A DNA stretch of 64,000 nucleotides from Zantedeschia hybrid cultivar (taxonomy: Eukaryota > Streptophyta > Magnoliopsida > Alismatales > Araceae): NCBI GenBank assembly GCA_030544215.1, contig JARZZO010000002.1, forward strand, positions 80,731,150 through 80,795,149, written 5' to 3'. Positions 10,517-22,594 of this stretch are shown in pieces (position 1 is the first letter of the stretch; every line of letters begins with the position of its first letter). Under the pieces are notes generated by a model, which saw only the letters and a list, made by a program, of their open reading frames with translations, did not search any database and had not been told where the DNA came from. Made by a program: the position numbers and the translations under genes.

Positions 10517-10806
10517 GTTTAGACCCAATAAATTCAGGTTTTGGCCCCATGTGAAAGGGGTTTAAGGATGAGTATTAAATGGGGTTCACATGAGATTTTT
10601 AACCCATGTGTGAATGGGGTTTAGACTCTTATTAACTCCCCTTCATCCTAATTAATCCCCTCCCTTTTTCTTTGAATTTTAAAATGGGAAAGAAGGGAGG
10701 GATCCTCCTCCCCCCCCACCGGTTTCCCTCTTGGAACCGGTGTGGGGTTCCCCAACCGGTGGGGGGGGCTTCTCCCTCTCCCTTTTGCTTTAAAAGGGTT
10801 CCAACA

Positions 10807-13567
10807 GCGTGTATCGCCTAAAAAATCATATTGCTAGTATAACAGGAGATGTTAGCAGATGTGAGTTAGTTCCACTGGACTTGAAGAGGGAAATGAGGAC
10901 TTACATACTGGGAAAAGTCTAAAAAGATTTATCAACTCAACAACAGATGGATCTATAAGATGATATATTAGGGCGCTAGAGACAGAGGGATCATAGTCTG
11001 TTCAGCGACCGATCAGTTTAGATGATGATGAGGAGGATGATGATGATGAGGATCCAGATGACCCTGATCCAGAGTACACCAGAGTTGTTCGTGCTAGTCT
11101 GTATACAAATACAGAAGATGAGGACCGGCGAAGAGGCATAAGATCATCAGGTGGATGTGTGCCTATCAGTTCTCAGTCTGAGAGATCCCTTCTTAGGGGC
11201 TCTTTTGTTGGCTGGGTTGCTACAGCTGTGTTGGGTTATGAACGGATGTAAGAAGTGGTACGGGGTCCTATGGATCAATTTTTATATAGATCAAGGTTTG
11301 CTAAACAGCCTGGAATTAAGTAAGCTTTGAAAGGAGTCAAGGCCTCAGCAAAAAATGTCTTGAAAGGAATTATGAAGTGATTTTTGCATGTAGGTGTGCC
11401 AGCACATGCAACATCTAACTCATAATTTCAGATCATGGTGGATGCAATTGCAGATACTGGGCCTGGTGTAAAGGCCCCTAGACCTTGCTACGTTTATGAT
11501 GTTGACCTCGAGGATGAGTACAATGAGTTGAAGGCATGAGTGGAGAACTTCAAAAATGTGTGGAAGGAGCGTGATTGTACCATCATGTGTGAATGTTGGA
11601 CATGGACGACAAGAAGATCCATGATTAATTTTCTTATCTATGTAGCGAGGGTACCATTTTTTTAAAATTTGTGGATGTCTCGAATAAGATAAAGAATATT
11701 GATTGTCTATATAGGCTCATGGATGAGGTAGTGGAGGAAATTGGTGAAGATAATGTTGTGCAGGTGGCCATTGATAATGAAGCAAGTTACAAAACAGTTG
11801 GCAAATTGTTGATGTAGAAAAGGAAGTATTTGTACTGAGTGCTTTATGCAACACATTCTATTGACTTAATGATGAAGGACATAGGCAGAGACCCTTTTGT
11901 TGCTGAGATGGCAGAGCATGTTTAAATGATCACCGGATTTATTTATAGTCACAACATGATTTTACATATGATGAGAGAGCATACAGGTGGATGGGATTTC
12001 CTTCGTACTGGCCTTACCAAATTTGCATCCAACTTCATATTTTTGGAAAACCTGATGAAGTACAAGTACCAGTTGGCCTAGTTAGTCCACTTTGACTATT
12101 TTCTATCACATATAGGGACATTGAGGGCCGATGTTAGGGATGTTGCCATAACAGTTTGGTTGGGAATTTTTTTTTTTTTTTGGGGATAAAGTTTCTTACT
12201 ACTAAAAGTGGTTAAGCCTCTGGTACATGTTCTGAGGTTGGTTAATGGAGATAATAAAAATGATATGGGATATCTGTATGAGGCAAGTGATAGAGCAAAG
12301 AAGCACTTGAGGGCAAACAATCCTATAGCTCTGAGAAATGGTGGAGGTTCATCGATGGTAGATGAGAGTCGACTCTCCATCATGATCTCTATGCTGCTGG
12401 TTAGGTCTATTTCTTTTCTAGTTGATTTTATTTGATTAATGTTAAGGACATTAATTTTGATAATTAATGAACTTTAGTATAAATGTAGGGTATTTTTTCA
12501 ATCCAAGATGTTAGTATGATGAAAGCGTACACAATGATGTAGAGGTTCTTTGAAGCACGATCAATGTCATTACTAGAATATCAATGAATACGAATGAAAG
12601 GATAGATGTCTTAGCAGAGATACCATATAAAGTAGAAATTTATGGAGATCTAGTCTTCTATTAATAACTTATATCATTTACTAATCTTTTGTAGATGAAG
12701 AGATTTAAATTGAAGATTGACATTTATAGAGATGGGGACGTCATAGTTGTAATAATGAGGACAACTCCAGATTAATTATATAATAATTTATCTTTAATGT
12801 AATCAATTACTATAATTAATTATTAATATTATCTTCTTCTTTTTTGTAACAACTGAATGGTGGATCCAGATTAATTATAGACAAGCTGCTACAAATCTTT
12901 TGACGTATATTGCAATGAGAGTACTCAGTCAAATCACTTCTTCTAGTCAGTGTGAAAGAAATTAGAGTACATTCAATCCCATTCACATGAAGATTCGTAA
13001 TAGATTAGGTGTTTCCAAGTTGGAGAAATTGGTGTACTGTCACTACAACATGCGCCTAAAGATCAGACAAATTCAGGAAGGATAGATGCTTGAACGATAG
13101 AGATTCATAGAGTTTACTGGACTATCAAAAGGTTATGGGCTTGGGAGTAGTTATTCAGGATACGAAGGTTACTTTCACCTCCGAGTGATTCTGAAGGAAG
13201 CCAAGGCTAAAGACAAGGACATAAGGGGGATTTGCAGGCCAATAGAAACACATAGGATATGATTGGCCCAGTTGGGAATATGGATCTTCTTATCCATTTT
13301 TCACCCCTCTACATTGTCGTATTCAGACATCAACATCACTACTGAAGAGTACTATGTACCTCCACCTATTCAGTATGACATTTATATCCCTCTAGTACAA
13401 TCAGGAGAAAGCTAAGTCAACAATCAAACACACTTCGAGATATTCATAGGAGATTAGAAGACCTCGTTAGCTTCTTGTTTGGCTATAAGTATCTAGCATA
13501 TATGTCGATAGATTATGGGCTGCCAGCTCATACTTATGAGTTGGGTGATGAAGGATCACAAATGTGA
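10807..13567 (+). pseudogene. Degenerate hAT transposase
   Basis: Reads from the middle of a BED finger (VYRLKNHIASITGDVSRCELVP) through the acidic linker near 11020-11060. It continues through a DUF659-like catalytic region (AIADTGPGVKAP near 11450, GWDFLRTGLTKFASNF near 11990) to a hATC dimerisation region (LLTYIAMRVLSQITSS and FNPIHMKIRNRLGVSKLEKL, about 12895-13085). It ends with GLPAHTYELGDEGSQM and a stop at 13567. Many in-frame stops and frame changes make it non-functional. The first half of the BED finger, with its Cys pair, is missing because the gypsy LTR begins exactly there. Confidence 0.88.
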
Positions 13568-13905
13568 TCTTTCTAAAGTATTTTTTATTAATTTCATGTT
13601 AAATACTTCATAGTATGTCTTCTTTAATTAGTGCACAACAATAATTATTAGCGAATTATTCATCTTTAATATTCATTTTTTATGGATGTGCATGATTTAC
13701 ATTCATTTTTATTGTATATTCATTGAATAATATGTATACATTTTTTATAATTTTTTTTTTCTGATTTTTAAAATTTTAATTAATTGTAATTAACTTTTTT
13801 AATAGGGCCGATCTGGATCGGCTCATCTTCATTAGGATCGGCCGATCCAGCCGATCCGAATCGGATCGGGATCGGCGGGTCCCGATCCCGGGACCGGACC
13901 TGACC
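13568..13905. repeat. 3' flank and GATCGG-rich terminus of the old hAT element
   Basis: AT-rich sequence to about 13800, then about 100 bp packed with gatcgg/ccgatc and ending in cccgatcccgggaccgg. It resembles the subterminal zone of the nested hAT at 9201-10516, so both elements belong to one family. A clean terminus and target duplication are not visible. Confidence 0.65.
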
Positions 13906-14515
13906 TGGAATTCCATGCTATGGCCTGCTTCAGGTGACAAGGAGAGTAAGAAGGAAGAGGGGGTGGGACAACTCTGTCACTTATTATTCTGGAATCTGGT
14001 ACCTCCATTAGGGAGTGAATGAAATTTAGGTGGGAAATGGTGGAAGAGAAGAAGGAAAAAGGAAAATTGGCTCACAGGCATAGCAGAGGCAGTGGTAATG
14101 CTAGCAGCAAGTAGAAGCCAAAGTGGCAGCAGGCAACAATGACAGTGGGTAGGACTGTAAAGGGGTAGGATATGGAAACATAAACTAAAACTGTGTTTCT
14201 GATTCCAATTCTGATATAATTGGAGATTGGTGCTTCCGTTTTTTTTTTTTTTGATTCCATTAGCAAAAATGGAAAGAGAAAACCTTGCCGCACCGGCAGC
14301 TGGTATTATGCCGGCTGCCGGTGTTTTTAATTTAAAAAAGAAACTTTTTTTTGGTCCCCCCCCCCACCACGGATGATCCAATTTACTGTTCATTTGCTGC
14401 GGTCAGTTTTTGATTTTTCATCTTTTTTTGGGTAGTCGGATCTGAGATCGGACTGTACGGCCATGTAAGGCACCATGGGGCCAATCAAAAAACTTCTCAT
14501 CCTCTTCATTATATT
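13906..14515. other. Intergenic, no gene recognised
   Basis: Contains small homopolymers (poly-T at about 14238-14252, poly-C at 14357-14365) and a short inverted pair around 'gccggctgccgg' and 'accggcagctgg' near 14293-14320. Open frames here have no family resemblance. Confidence 0.5.
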
Positions 14516-14726
14516 TATCTAAATAATGTTTTTTTTTTGAACGTGGGTAATACCACATGTATTATAAGAAGACAAGAGGTCATTTACAAAAGAGGCGGGA
14601 AAATACAAAACAAAAAAATCTCCGTGTAAAGCACCAAGCCGGTGCAAACTCTCAACTATCGCCAAGAAGACAAAAAAGAGTGGAGTCATAAGAATCCACT
14701 TTACAAAAATGTATCTAAATAATGTT
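14516..14726 (-). mobile_element. Short poly(A) retroposon with 15-bp target duplication
   Basis: The 15-bp sequence tatctaaataatgtt occurs at 14516-14530 and again at 14712-14726. Between them is a 181-bp insert that begins with poly-T, i.e. a poly(A) tail on the minus strand. A long perfect duplication plus a tail is the mark of target-primed reverse transcription. The insert is therefore a SINE or a severely 5'-truncated LINE. I found no clear pol III A/B boxes, so the class is open. Confidence 0.88.
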
Positions 14727-16593
14727 ATTAAATAGAATATATCTCATGCGTAACAAACACATACAAGATATGGTTATTATTTATAAATTTTAATAGTTAA
14801 CAGAATTAAAAATTGGAATAGGATACGGTTATAAAAGTTTCCGTCTCCCATTCCAATAACTTATCAGAAACTTCCAATTCTGATTTTGATAGTTACTGGA
14901 TGGAATTTTTTCTATGTGAATTCGCTTTTTAAAGTCAGCAACAAGTCGGAAAGTTGGATGATCGGTTTCCGTTTACAGCCCCAACGGTGGCAGGGGCAAA
15001 CGCCATGGTGCTTGAAGAGGGAATTCAGGTGAGAGATTTGTTAGAAGAAACATAAAGTAGAGATGAAACTTAAAAGTGACTCTCTAAATAAAAAATATTT
15101 TTTATGTCATGTCTTTGTCCTTAAAAATCACCACAACTAATTACTTCCTAATGAAATTGGCCAATTCAAATTCAGAAACTGGTAAAATGGTGCCAGTCAT
15201 TACCCGTTTCAACCTCTTTGGCCATTGCTGATCTGAACCAGCCAGTTGACTTACCATGTCCGGCAAAAGTAATTTGGCTCTTTTGTTTATGATAGGCAGG
15301 TCTTATTCATCTTCCATCAAGATTTTCAGCAGCTGTATTCAGATCTTCTCCAATTCCATGTAGTGTTCTCCTTATCTGTAGTAACCACCTTGTCACCTAT
15401 TCTTAAGAGCAAAAATGCTCCGCTCACTATGTATGCCTTTGGTTATGGCCTGGCTACGGCAGGTTTTCCGTTGTTCATCTAAGATCTCCTGGCAATAACT
15501 TTTTTTTCATGATTCTCTTTCATTTACCCTTAGCTTAACTCAAAAGAAAAGTTAGCTTACATGGATTCCATAACTCAGTACAAATTTAGCTTACATGGAT
15601 TGCATTTAATTCAGTTTGTATAGACATTAGTTGCCAAACAACTCAGAGAGTTTACTGGAATCTTTTGTAAATCTGCAAACTTTTGTCACCTGAAAATTAT
15701 TTAACTGCCAATACCTTCGTCCATAATGTGAAAGGAATCCTTTTATGCTTATCTTCTTGTATTCACAACTTTTCCATACAGTTGGTGCAAAACTGGCAAT
15801 CATGTTGTCTATGTATAGTTAACGAGTCTTTCTTAACAATGTCATGGCTGCATCTTTAACTTTTAATAGAGTAGAATTTCCTCTTTACCTAGAAACTATT
15901 CCCTTCTTTTCATTTTTTATTCTAAACATGTTCTTTTACTTACTATTTGTATTTAATCATACCTTCTTTTGGTTTGTGCAGCTTAACATGAGGAACCTTG
16001 AGTGCCATACTCTCAGTTTTTCTACAAATTTGGAACTCTAAAGTGACATTCTGTTCACATGTATTTCTGCCTGTACAGATGCTAACATCTGAGTATTCCA
16101 GTCTTATTTTCATGGTAAGTGAACCACATGAGCTGTTAGCCTAGGGAGAAGAAATACACAATCTAGGAACACTTTGCATAGTATCCGTTAGACACTAATT
16201 CTCTTACATCCGCCACCCTTTTTTCTTGCTGGTGCCATTGGTCAGTACAATGTTGTATGAAGTTTGTCTGCATCAGTCTTTGTAAAATATCCTGATTCCT
16301 GACAAACCTCCTTGCAATTCTCATTTGTAGAACTGGTACTTGTGCGCAACTCTCTTGATTTAGGGAGGAGTGTAGTGGGCCTTCTAGAACTCAGTATCAC
16401 AGAGCACTTGTTTTAATCTATGTTTGGCACAACTAGTTGAAAGCACTATTGGGCGTCCACCCAGTTATTTGAGATGAATAAACTGAGTTTTGGAAGCCAT
16501 TATGTAGTGTTTTGGTTCTTTTCTGGCCTCCAACAAAAAGCACCAACTGAAGCTGCCTAGACTGGGGAAAGAATGGGACAGTTAGAGAATATT
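14727..16593. other. Intergenic; one exon-like fragment
   Basis: Mostly AT-rich and unassigned. Near 15215-15270 a short plus-strand stretch reads SLAIADLNQPVDLPCPAK and is followed by a possible donor (gtaattt). It looks like one exon of a host gene but has no neighbours that extend it. The rest shows nothing I can support. Confidence 0.35.
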
Positions 16594-17084
16594 TGTTGTG
16601 CTCGGAGCTCGATGTCCCGAACTCCGTGGAAGCACGCACACCCACCATGACAATCACACAAGCACACACCATAAAGAAGACGAGGGATTTACGTGGTTCG
16701 GTCGTTTCCAACCTACATTCACGGGGCGCACACAGAAAATTCCACTACAACGGGGAAGAAGAAAAGCAGGAGAAAAGCCCTCTCTTTGCACCTCTCATCC
16801 CTTTCTCTCTCAATCCTGGAATTCTCTCTGACAGCTCTGTCAGCCTCCGCCAAGTACAACACAACTTGTACAATACTATATCTAGTCTCTCAGGTAACCC
16901 TGACCCTGGAAATCCAGTCTAGTGGGATATGCCTTGCCCACTAGATCATCCAACTCAGTTAGAATATAACCCTTGGGCCCAGTCCAATACATATTTATTT
17001 AAACCGGATTGAACCTGGCCCGAAAGCTGTCTGGAGTCGTGGACCCCCCTTGACAAGTGCCGGATCTGAGACACATCCCCAACA
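16594..17084 (-). repeat. LTR of a truncated Copia-like element
   Basis: On the minus strand it runs from tgttggggatgtgtctcag at 17084 to ...gagcacaaca at 16594. Just upstream of it (17085-17100 read on minus) is the purine tract ccaaagtggagat. That places this copy as the 3' LTR of a minus-strand element. The phrases 'gatttacgtggttcggtc' and 'acaatctccactttggctc' recur in plant Copia elements as I know them. Confidence 0.65.
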
Positions 17085-18250
17085 ATCTCCACTTTGGCTC
17101 ACATGCGGCAACAACAACAATGCCACAAGCCCCTTAGGAGAAAACCTTGTTAATGTCGTCATCATTCTTCAGCATTGTAGAAACCTGCATTCATTCACAC
17201 CGGCCATGCAGAAGCTTGATTATCTTGTCAAGAGCCTTCTGAAAAACCATGCAAGAAACCCAGTTGCTTTTCATGGAGTCCTCTCCATGCTCGGATGAAC
17301 CGCCTCCGTGACATGCTCCACTCTACCTTGTCCTGTGCACACCTTGCTGAAAACCCTTTGGAGATCACCTGAATGTCATGTGTATTTGCCAACCATAATT
17401 TGACATACCTTCATTGGAGAACACCGCTGACGCTGTACACTTCGTTCTCTTGTTGACCTAAGCACCGACCCCAAGACGCCTTCGTACCTTGTTAGACTAT
17501 CTCCAATCACATTGTACGTCGTCATTCTGGTGGCACCACACACCACATTGCAATCGGTGTGCACATTGCAAGGCGGCGCAAGACGATAGGAACAGTGAAG
17601 GAGAGAGAAAGAGAGAGAGCAGGGAGGGGATAGGTATAGCGGCAGGGCTTCTCGCCCTCCTTTCACAGGATCTCCATACAACACACAAGGACACTCATGG
17701 CAGTAGGCTCAATTTTTTCATTCAATATTCAACAATCAATGCTTCCCCACGTACCATGGTTGGCAGTATCAGCCGATATCGATATGTATCGGCCGATACA
17801 TATCGGTATCGGCCTAGTCTTTTACTATACCTGTAGACAGTATTGGCCGATACTGGGCCGGTACCATCCGGTACGTACTGGTATTGGTACCCTCCAGTAC
17901 CGATACCGGTATTACCATCCATGCCACGTAGGGTACAGGAGTCTATATAGAGCCAAGAGAAACCCTAATGACGTCCTAACCACTAATGACCAAAATAATC
18001 CTAAGACAAAAAGAATAACATAAAATCGTGCAGACAATATAAGAAAAATAGAAAACCGCTAGATGGGTCCCAAACGGGCCGTACACGTCCAAACAACTCT
18101 AAAAAAAGTACAATGTCCATCAGTAGTCAAGTGGGGCGTCTCCAAGCCAAAGTGACGCTTGCTCTGCTACTGAAGTCCTCCGACGGCGATAAACGTGGGC
18201 CGGATTGTACCGGACCCGTGCTCTCGTGTCCTCACCAGTAGGTTGACTGT
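17085..18250 (-). mobile_element. Internal remnant of the Copia-like element
   Basis: Sequence to the right of the LTR's purine tract, expected to be the 3' internal region on the minus strand. No integrase or reverse transcriptase motif is recognisable. A 169-bp MITE is nested inside. The right limit is uncertain because no 5' LTR is seen. Confidence 0.4.
17755..17923. mobile_element. 169-bp hAT-like MITE
   Basis: Ends catggttgg and ccatccatg form imperfect terminal inverted repeats. The flanks ccacgtac (17747-17754) and ccacgtag (17924-17931) are an 8-bp duplication with one mismatch. The interior is made of palindromic phrases such as tatcggccgatac and ggtaccgg, so the transcript would be highly self-complementary. 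No coding capacity. Confidence 0.78.
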
Positions 18251-18852
18251 TCTTTTGGTTTGCCTATTCGACAAATGTAGTCGAACTCACTTGTAAATGA
18301 ATGGATTGAGTTTCCCTTTGTAAATCACACCCAGTCGCTTGCTCACGCTCGCATACTCCTTGCCTGGGGTTAGGACGATAAGGGGTTGTAGGGTTGAGAG
18401 GTGGACTATGTGTCTGCATGGTCAGGGATATATTATTGTAATCTGATCTATATTCTTCCATCGTTAAAGAAAGGGGAGAAGAAGACCTTCTCTATGCAAT
18501 GTAGATTAGCTGTTAGATGGAGGAGGTGAAGCATCAAAGCTTGGTCAAATTAGTTAGGACTTTGCCAACCAGGTTTGTTTGGGTTGACTTATTCTGCCCA
18601 GAGCACATCAGTCACAATCTCTCCTTCTGTTGGTAGTCCATTTGTCGCCTCATGCCAAAAGGGCATGTTGGACATGGGTATTCCAATTCTTCTCCCTCGT
18701 TGATGGGTGTTGACTTAATGGAGAAGCCATCACCTATGCCCATGACACATCGACCTTCTCACCTCTTATTTGATATTTTAATTTGGCAAAATGCAAAAGT
18801 TAAAGCATTTGCAAAGAAAGGTAAGCTTATATACTTAATTTACTAGTTGTTG
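18251..18852. other. Intergenic, no gene recognised
   Basis: No recognisable coding family, RNA gene or clear element end. Confidence 0.4.
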
Positions 18853-19065
18853 ACATTCATTTTCTTTGCCTGTAAGTCACCTTTTCATCTTGGTACTTAA
18901 AAAGTTCTTTCTTGTCTCACTTCCAAGACAACTGTTTGTCTCACTTCCAAGACAATTGTTTCCTTATGTCTTGTGGTCGACATTCATTTTCTTTGCCTTT
19001 AAGTCACCCTTTCATCTTTGCACTTAAAGTTCTTTGTTGTCCCACTTCCAAGACAATTGCTTCCA
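18853..19065. repeat. Diverged tandem duplication, about 120 bp
   Basis: The block with 'gacattcattttctttgcct' and cacttccaagacaa at 18853-18960 recurs at 18978-19062. The cttccaagacaa phrase is itself doubled in the first copy. Confidence 0.8.
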
Positions 19066-21747
19066 TATGGTTTTGCATGGAAGAAGACCAGGGTTCTAAT
19101 GTTAACTGTACCTTTTCAGACCAAACATAAAGCAAAAGTTGCAAAGCAACTATTCACACTAAAATAAAGTTCATTAGATTATGCATGGAACTTCTTGTAT
19201 TCTTTTGTAAATGCATGTTCTTAATCTTTTCATGTGATATGTTTGTTTCTTTATTTATTATTGAAATGCTTATTATTCTGAATGTCCTTGTATTTCCTTT
19301 TCTTTCAATCTCATATAGTGCAGTACTTGCACGTGAAAAGTAAGGATTCTGGAGTATTTGCATCTAATAAAGTTCTAAACCTGATGCGGCCCAAGCTTCA
19401 TGGATGATATGTGGCTGCCAACAATTTTGCCTGATTTATCTTTGCCCCCAGTGGCATGCTAGTTTTTAGGGTGTATAGTTTCATGGTTCCCGCTTTATCA
19501 CCTATGCACTTCAATAATCATAGATGGTCTTCTTAGCATGGTAGGGTTATGTAATCAAACGTTGATGTACACATTGAGCTGTGTTATTTAACTGAGGTAA
19601 AGATGTGTGTGATTATGTCAACTCAAATGTGGCACATCACTATCATGTCATAGTGTCCGACAGTTATTTCGTTAGCAGTCAGCCAGTCATTGCTGAACAA
19701 AATGCAACTTGAAATGCCGGACTTGAACTCATGTTTGACTTGGGAGTGTGAAAATGACACAATGTTGTAAACAGCATTGTGGTAATAATACGATTGTTGT
19801 GATTTGCGACTCTGATTTAGTTTGAATCTTGTCTGAATTCTGTGCTGATTTCAATGTCTACTTGTTTTCTCGATTTCATGTATGAGGACACAAACTCAAA
19901 TAATGTGTTTTGAATTTTCTGAATATTTCTAGTACCTTGAAAGGATAATCAATTTGGCATGAGCTCAAAAAGGTTTTTTGGGTTTTTCTTGGACATTTCT
20001 AGTGTCGTGAAAGGATAAGGAGTTTGAGTCCTCAATAAATGACGAAAGTAAAGACGAATTGGCTATTAGTTAGAACAAGCTATAACTTAAGATTATTCTG
20101 TGATCATCACGTGGTCAAAGTCGCAAAGGAATAACTTCGAAAAGCTTGTTTGGTGTCAAGCGGGTCGGAAATAAGAGTAGGTGCATGCCTTGAAATGACT
20201 GGTCCACAAGAATGCTTCCATACTTGATCACCAAAAGAGGGTTTGAAAGTTCATTAAGCATTCTCGCAATTTTCATTTTTGAGAAGATTAGGTCCCATCT
20301 TTAGATAGAAATCTTCTTATTTTAGATACATGTGCACCCAAATGAAATTTAATTTTCAAGTTCGGAGAACAGAAATGAGATGTTTCGGACCTTATTTTTC
20401 TATATCTTAGTATATCTCTCCTCACAAGAGTTAAAGGTGCATCAGTCATTTGATCGAATAAAATAAAATATGTGAATCTAGTCTCATGTAAGTGGAGACA
20501 TATTGTGACACACAGGAAGAGTTCTAGACTCTAAAGAATCTTGTCTTCACATGATATAAATACTAATGTGGCTTATACTTGCAATATCAATGATTCTCAC
20601 AGAAATTGGCCACGGCCATTGATAATCTCAGACAAGGTTTGTCTGCCATTAAGGAGTGGGGTAGAACTATGAATAAAATCTTGAATACCTCCGAGTGAAT
20701 CTCTCAACAAATTGCTTTGTTATGATGGTCTAAATTAAGGTTTGCCCTTTAGCCACTTAGTTGCACATCAGTACAAATATATCAAAACCTGGCATATATA
20801 GCTTCCTCATAAATTAACATCGTCTTTTTTTTTTTTTTTGGTTAAATGGCAAAGATGAGAAATGCATGCCGAAAAGTAAGAAAGGAACACTTCACAATGA
20901 TTACATGGACGCATGCTTGTATGCGTGCATAAGCGCGTAGGTGTATGGTTTAGGGGTCTACATCTGATCGTGTACCTTTTCAAATATGTTTTCTTCCCCT
21001 CTTTCAGGAAAATTTCATGTTAAGACTTATATTAGTTTGTCACTGTTACTTCAGTAATTCCTAGTGTTGCAGTAAGCTTAGATCTATGCTTATGTTCTAC
21101 CCATATTGGGGAAAAATATTTATTTTATGTTCTTGGTTATTATCATATCTTCTCCCTAGAGGATAAAAGCATGAGACATGAAATCCTGACTCTTTAGACA
21201 TGAAAACTTTCAACTAGGTTATTCCGAAGCTTGATGGTAAGAAATGGCTAGATTAATGTATTTTTCTTTTGCTGACTTACTAACTAGAAGCAGCAAATCT
21301 TAGCCTCTTTCACCTCTCGTATCTTAACACACTTGACCCTATAAAATATTTACATTTAGAATCTTGAACTTGATCCTTTGGGGTATACCCACGAGACCTG
21401 AAAAACTTGTAAGAAAAGTATAACATGTGATATGCACAAACATAAGGGAATCTGTAGCATTTAGTATCTATGTGTTGTTGTAAGCTGCAAATAGTATTTC
21501 CACTTCCCATAGTTCAAGGCAATCTTCTTGAGTCATACATCTTGTGTTGCCTACCAATCTACTTATTTTATCCTCATAAAGATTTGATCAGTTAATCATT
21601 GGCAAAGCATATCTACTTAAGAGGATCTTGTTTAAACCACTTTGGTGGATGTCACTTGATCATTGGCGCTGCACACAGTTAGTTACCATAATTTCTGCCC
21701 CTAAGTTTTGCCAAAACTAGTTGTTGCTTGGTAGTTACAACTCAAAG
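19066..21747. other. Intergenic, no gene recognised
   Basis: AT-rich single-copy-looking sequence. A poly-T run near 20825-20840 could be a retroposon tail but no flanking duplication is evident. No open frame shows a domain I can name. Confidence 0.45.

Positions 21748-21779
<32 letters not shown>
21748..21779. repeat. (CT)16 microsatellite
   Basis: Uninterrupted CT run just upstream of a hairpin-forming segment. Confidence 0.95.
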
Positions 21780-21781
<2 letters not shown>

Positions 21782-21805
21782 ATCAAACATAGAATGCTTA
21801 ATGTA

Positions 21806-21946
21806 TGATGAGGTGGGGGAAGGGTTGCTACAATTCTCCACGACAAGACAAGCAAGCTAGCTAGCATAGCACATGTCTCCATGCATGCAACCTTGGGTGT
21901 TGCCTCTAAGCACACAGGAATTGTCCCCCCTTCCCAAAACCCCATG
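21806..21946 (+). ncRNA. Candidate miRNA-like hairpin
   Basis: The arm at 21810-21837 (gggaagggttgctacaattc) pairs imperfectly with 21917-21943 (ggaattgtccccccttccc). The core pairs are GGGAAGGG and ACAATTC, with a small internal loop between them. The terminal loop is about 80 nt. The size and arm spacing fit a plant miRNA precursor. I do not recognise the mature sequence and cannot call a family. It could also be chance pairing of a G-rich and a C-rich stretch. Confidence 0.3.
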
Positions 21947-22594
21947 TGTGTGCACTATGTCAAGTGGCTTGGGATGCTGCTCATCTTCCAATGGATGCAA
22001 TAATTTCTAAATACCATAATCTAGGCTGGGGACATAGCCAGGTTCCTTCTTGCCACATGCTACTTTTGACATAATTGACGACCAAATAGAAAGAATCAAT
22101 TCTTTCTAATAGGGATGCATATGGAAGATATGTAAGAACATACAGAAGGGGATCAGTTGAAACAGCGAAGTGTACTTGGCAATTGCTCTCCACTTTCATC
22201 AAAGTGACAACTCAACCTAGACATCAAACACTATGTGCCTATACATAACAAATTGGTCACTTGCAGTCTATATATTGGATGCATGACATTAATTTAATAC
22301 GCACCATATAACAAATCTTAGATATGCATAGATCAACTCAAGATGAGAAGAGATGTCGTCCTGACATAAGAATATATAGGCTCTTCAAATAGCTGTCCTA
22401 GTTTATCATACTAAAATTTCAAATTAATATTCTGACTACAAAGCCTCTTGTTATTCAGATGACATTTTTCTGTACACTCTGTTAGTTTTCTTCACAAGCA
22501 GCTCATTTGAAGTTCACAATTACTAAAATTTGTCGAGTCCTAGATGCTTTCTGTTTTAGCTTTTTCCCTTATTTTCTTACTTGTTTTTAGCTTT

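Larger units (their letters stand above)
1..10806 (-). mobile_element. Decayed Ty3-gypsy element, right part
   Basis: Reading on the minus strand the order is LTR (10806-7180), leader with 'ggcacgcccggtgggacc' (about 7125-7155), gag region (7028-3492), then tandem repeats towards the window edge. The leader phrase and the gag C-terminus resemble Tat/Ogre-lineage elements. Pol genes and the second LTR are not in the window. Either they lie further left or the element is a gag-only non-autonomous type. Confidence 0.65.
7180..10806 (-). repeat. Putative LTR of the gypsy element, split by a hAT insertion
   Basis: On the minus strand it would start with tgttggaaccc at 10806 and end in ...gagagaca at 7180, next to the leader. 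Removing the nested 1,316-bp hAT and one target copy leaves about 2.3 kb. It includes an AT-rich part (7450-8500) with many degenerate 'ggtattttggtaatttta' phrases, and a part rich in 'ggtacccaccggttgg' (8770-8850, 10710-10765). The right boundary is supported because it abuts hAT coding sequence directly. The left boundary is inferred. No second LTR is available to confirm the ends. Confidence 0.55.
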
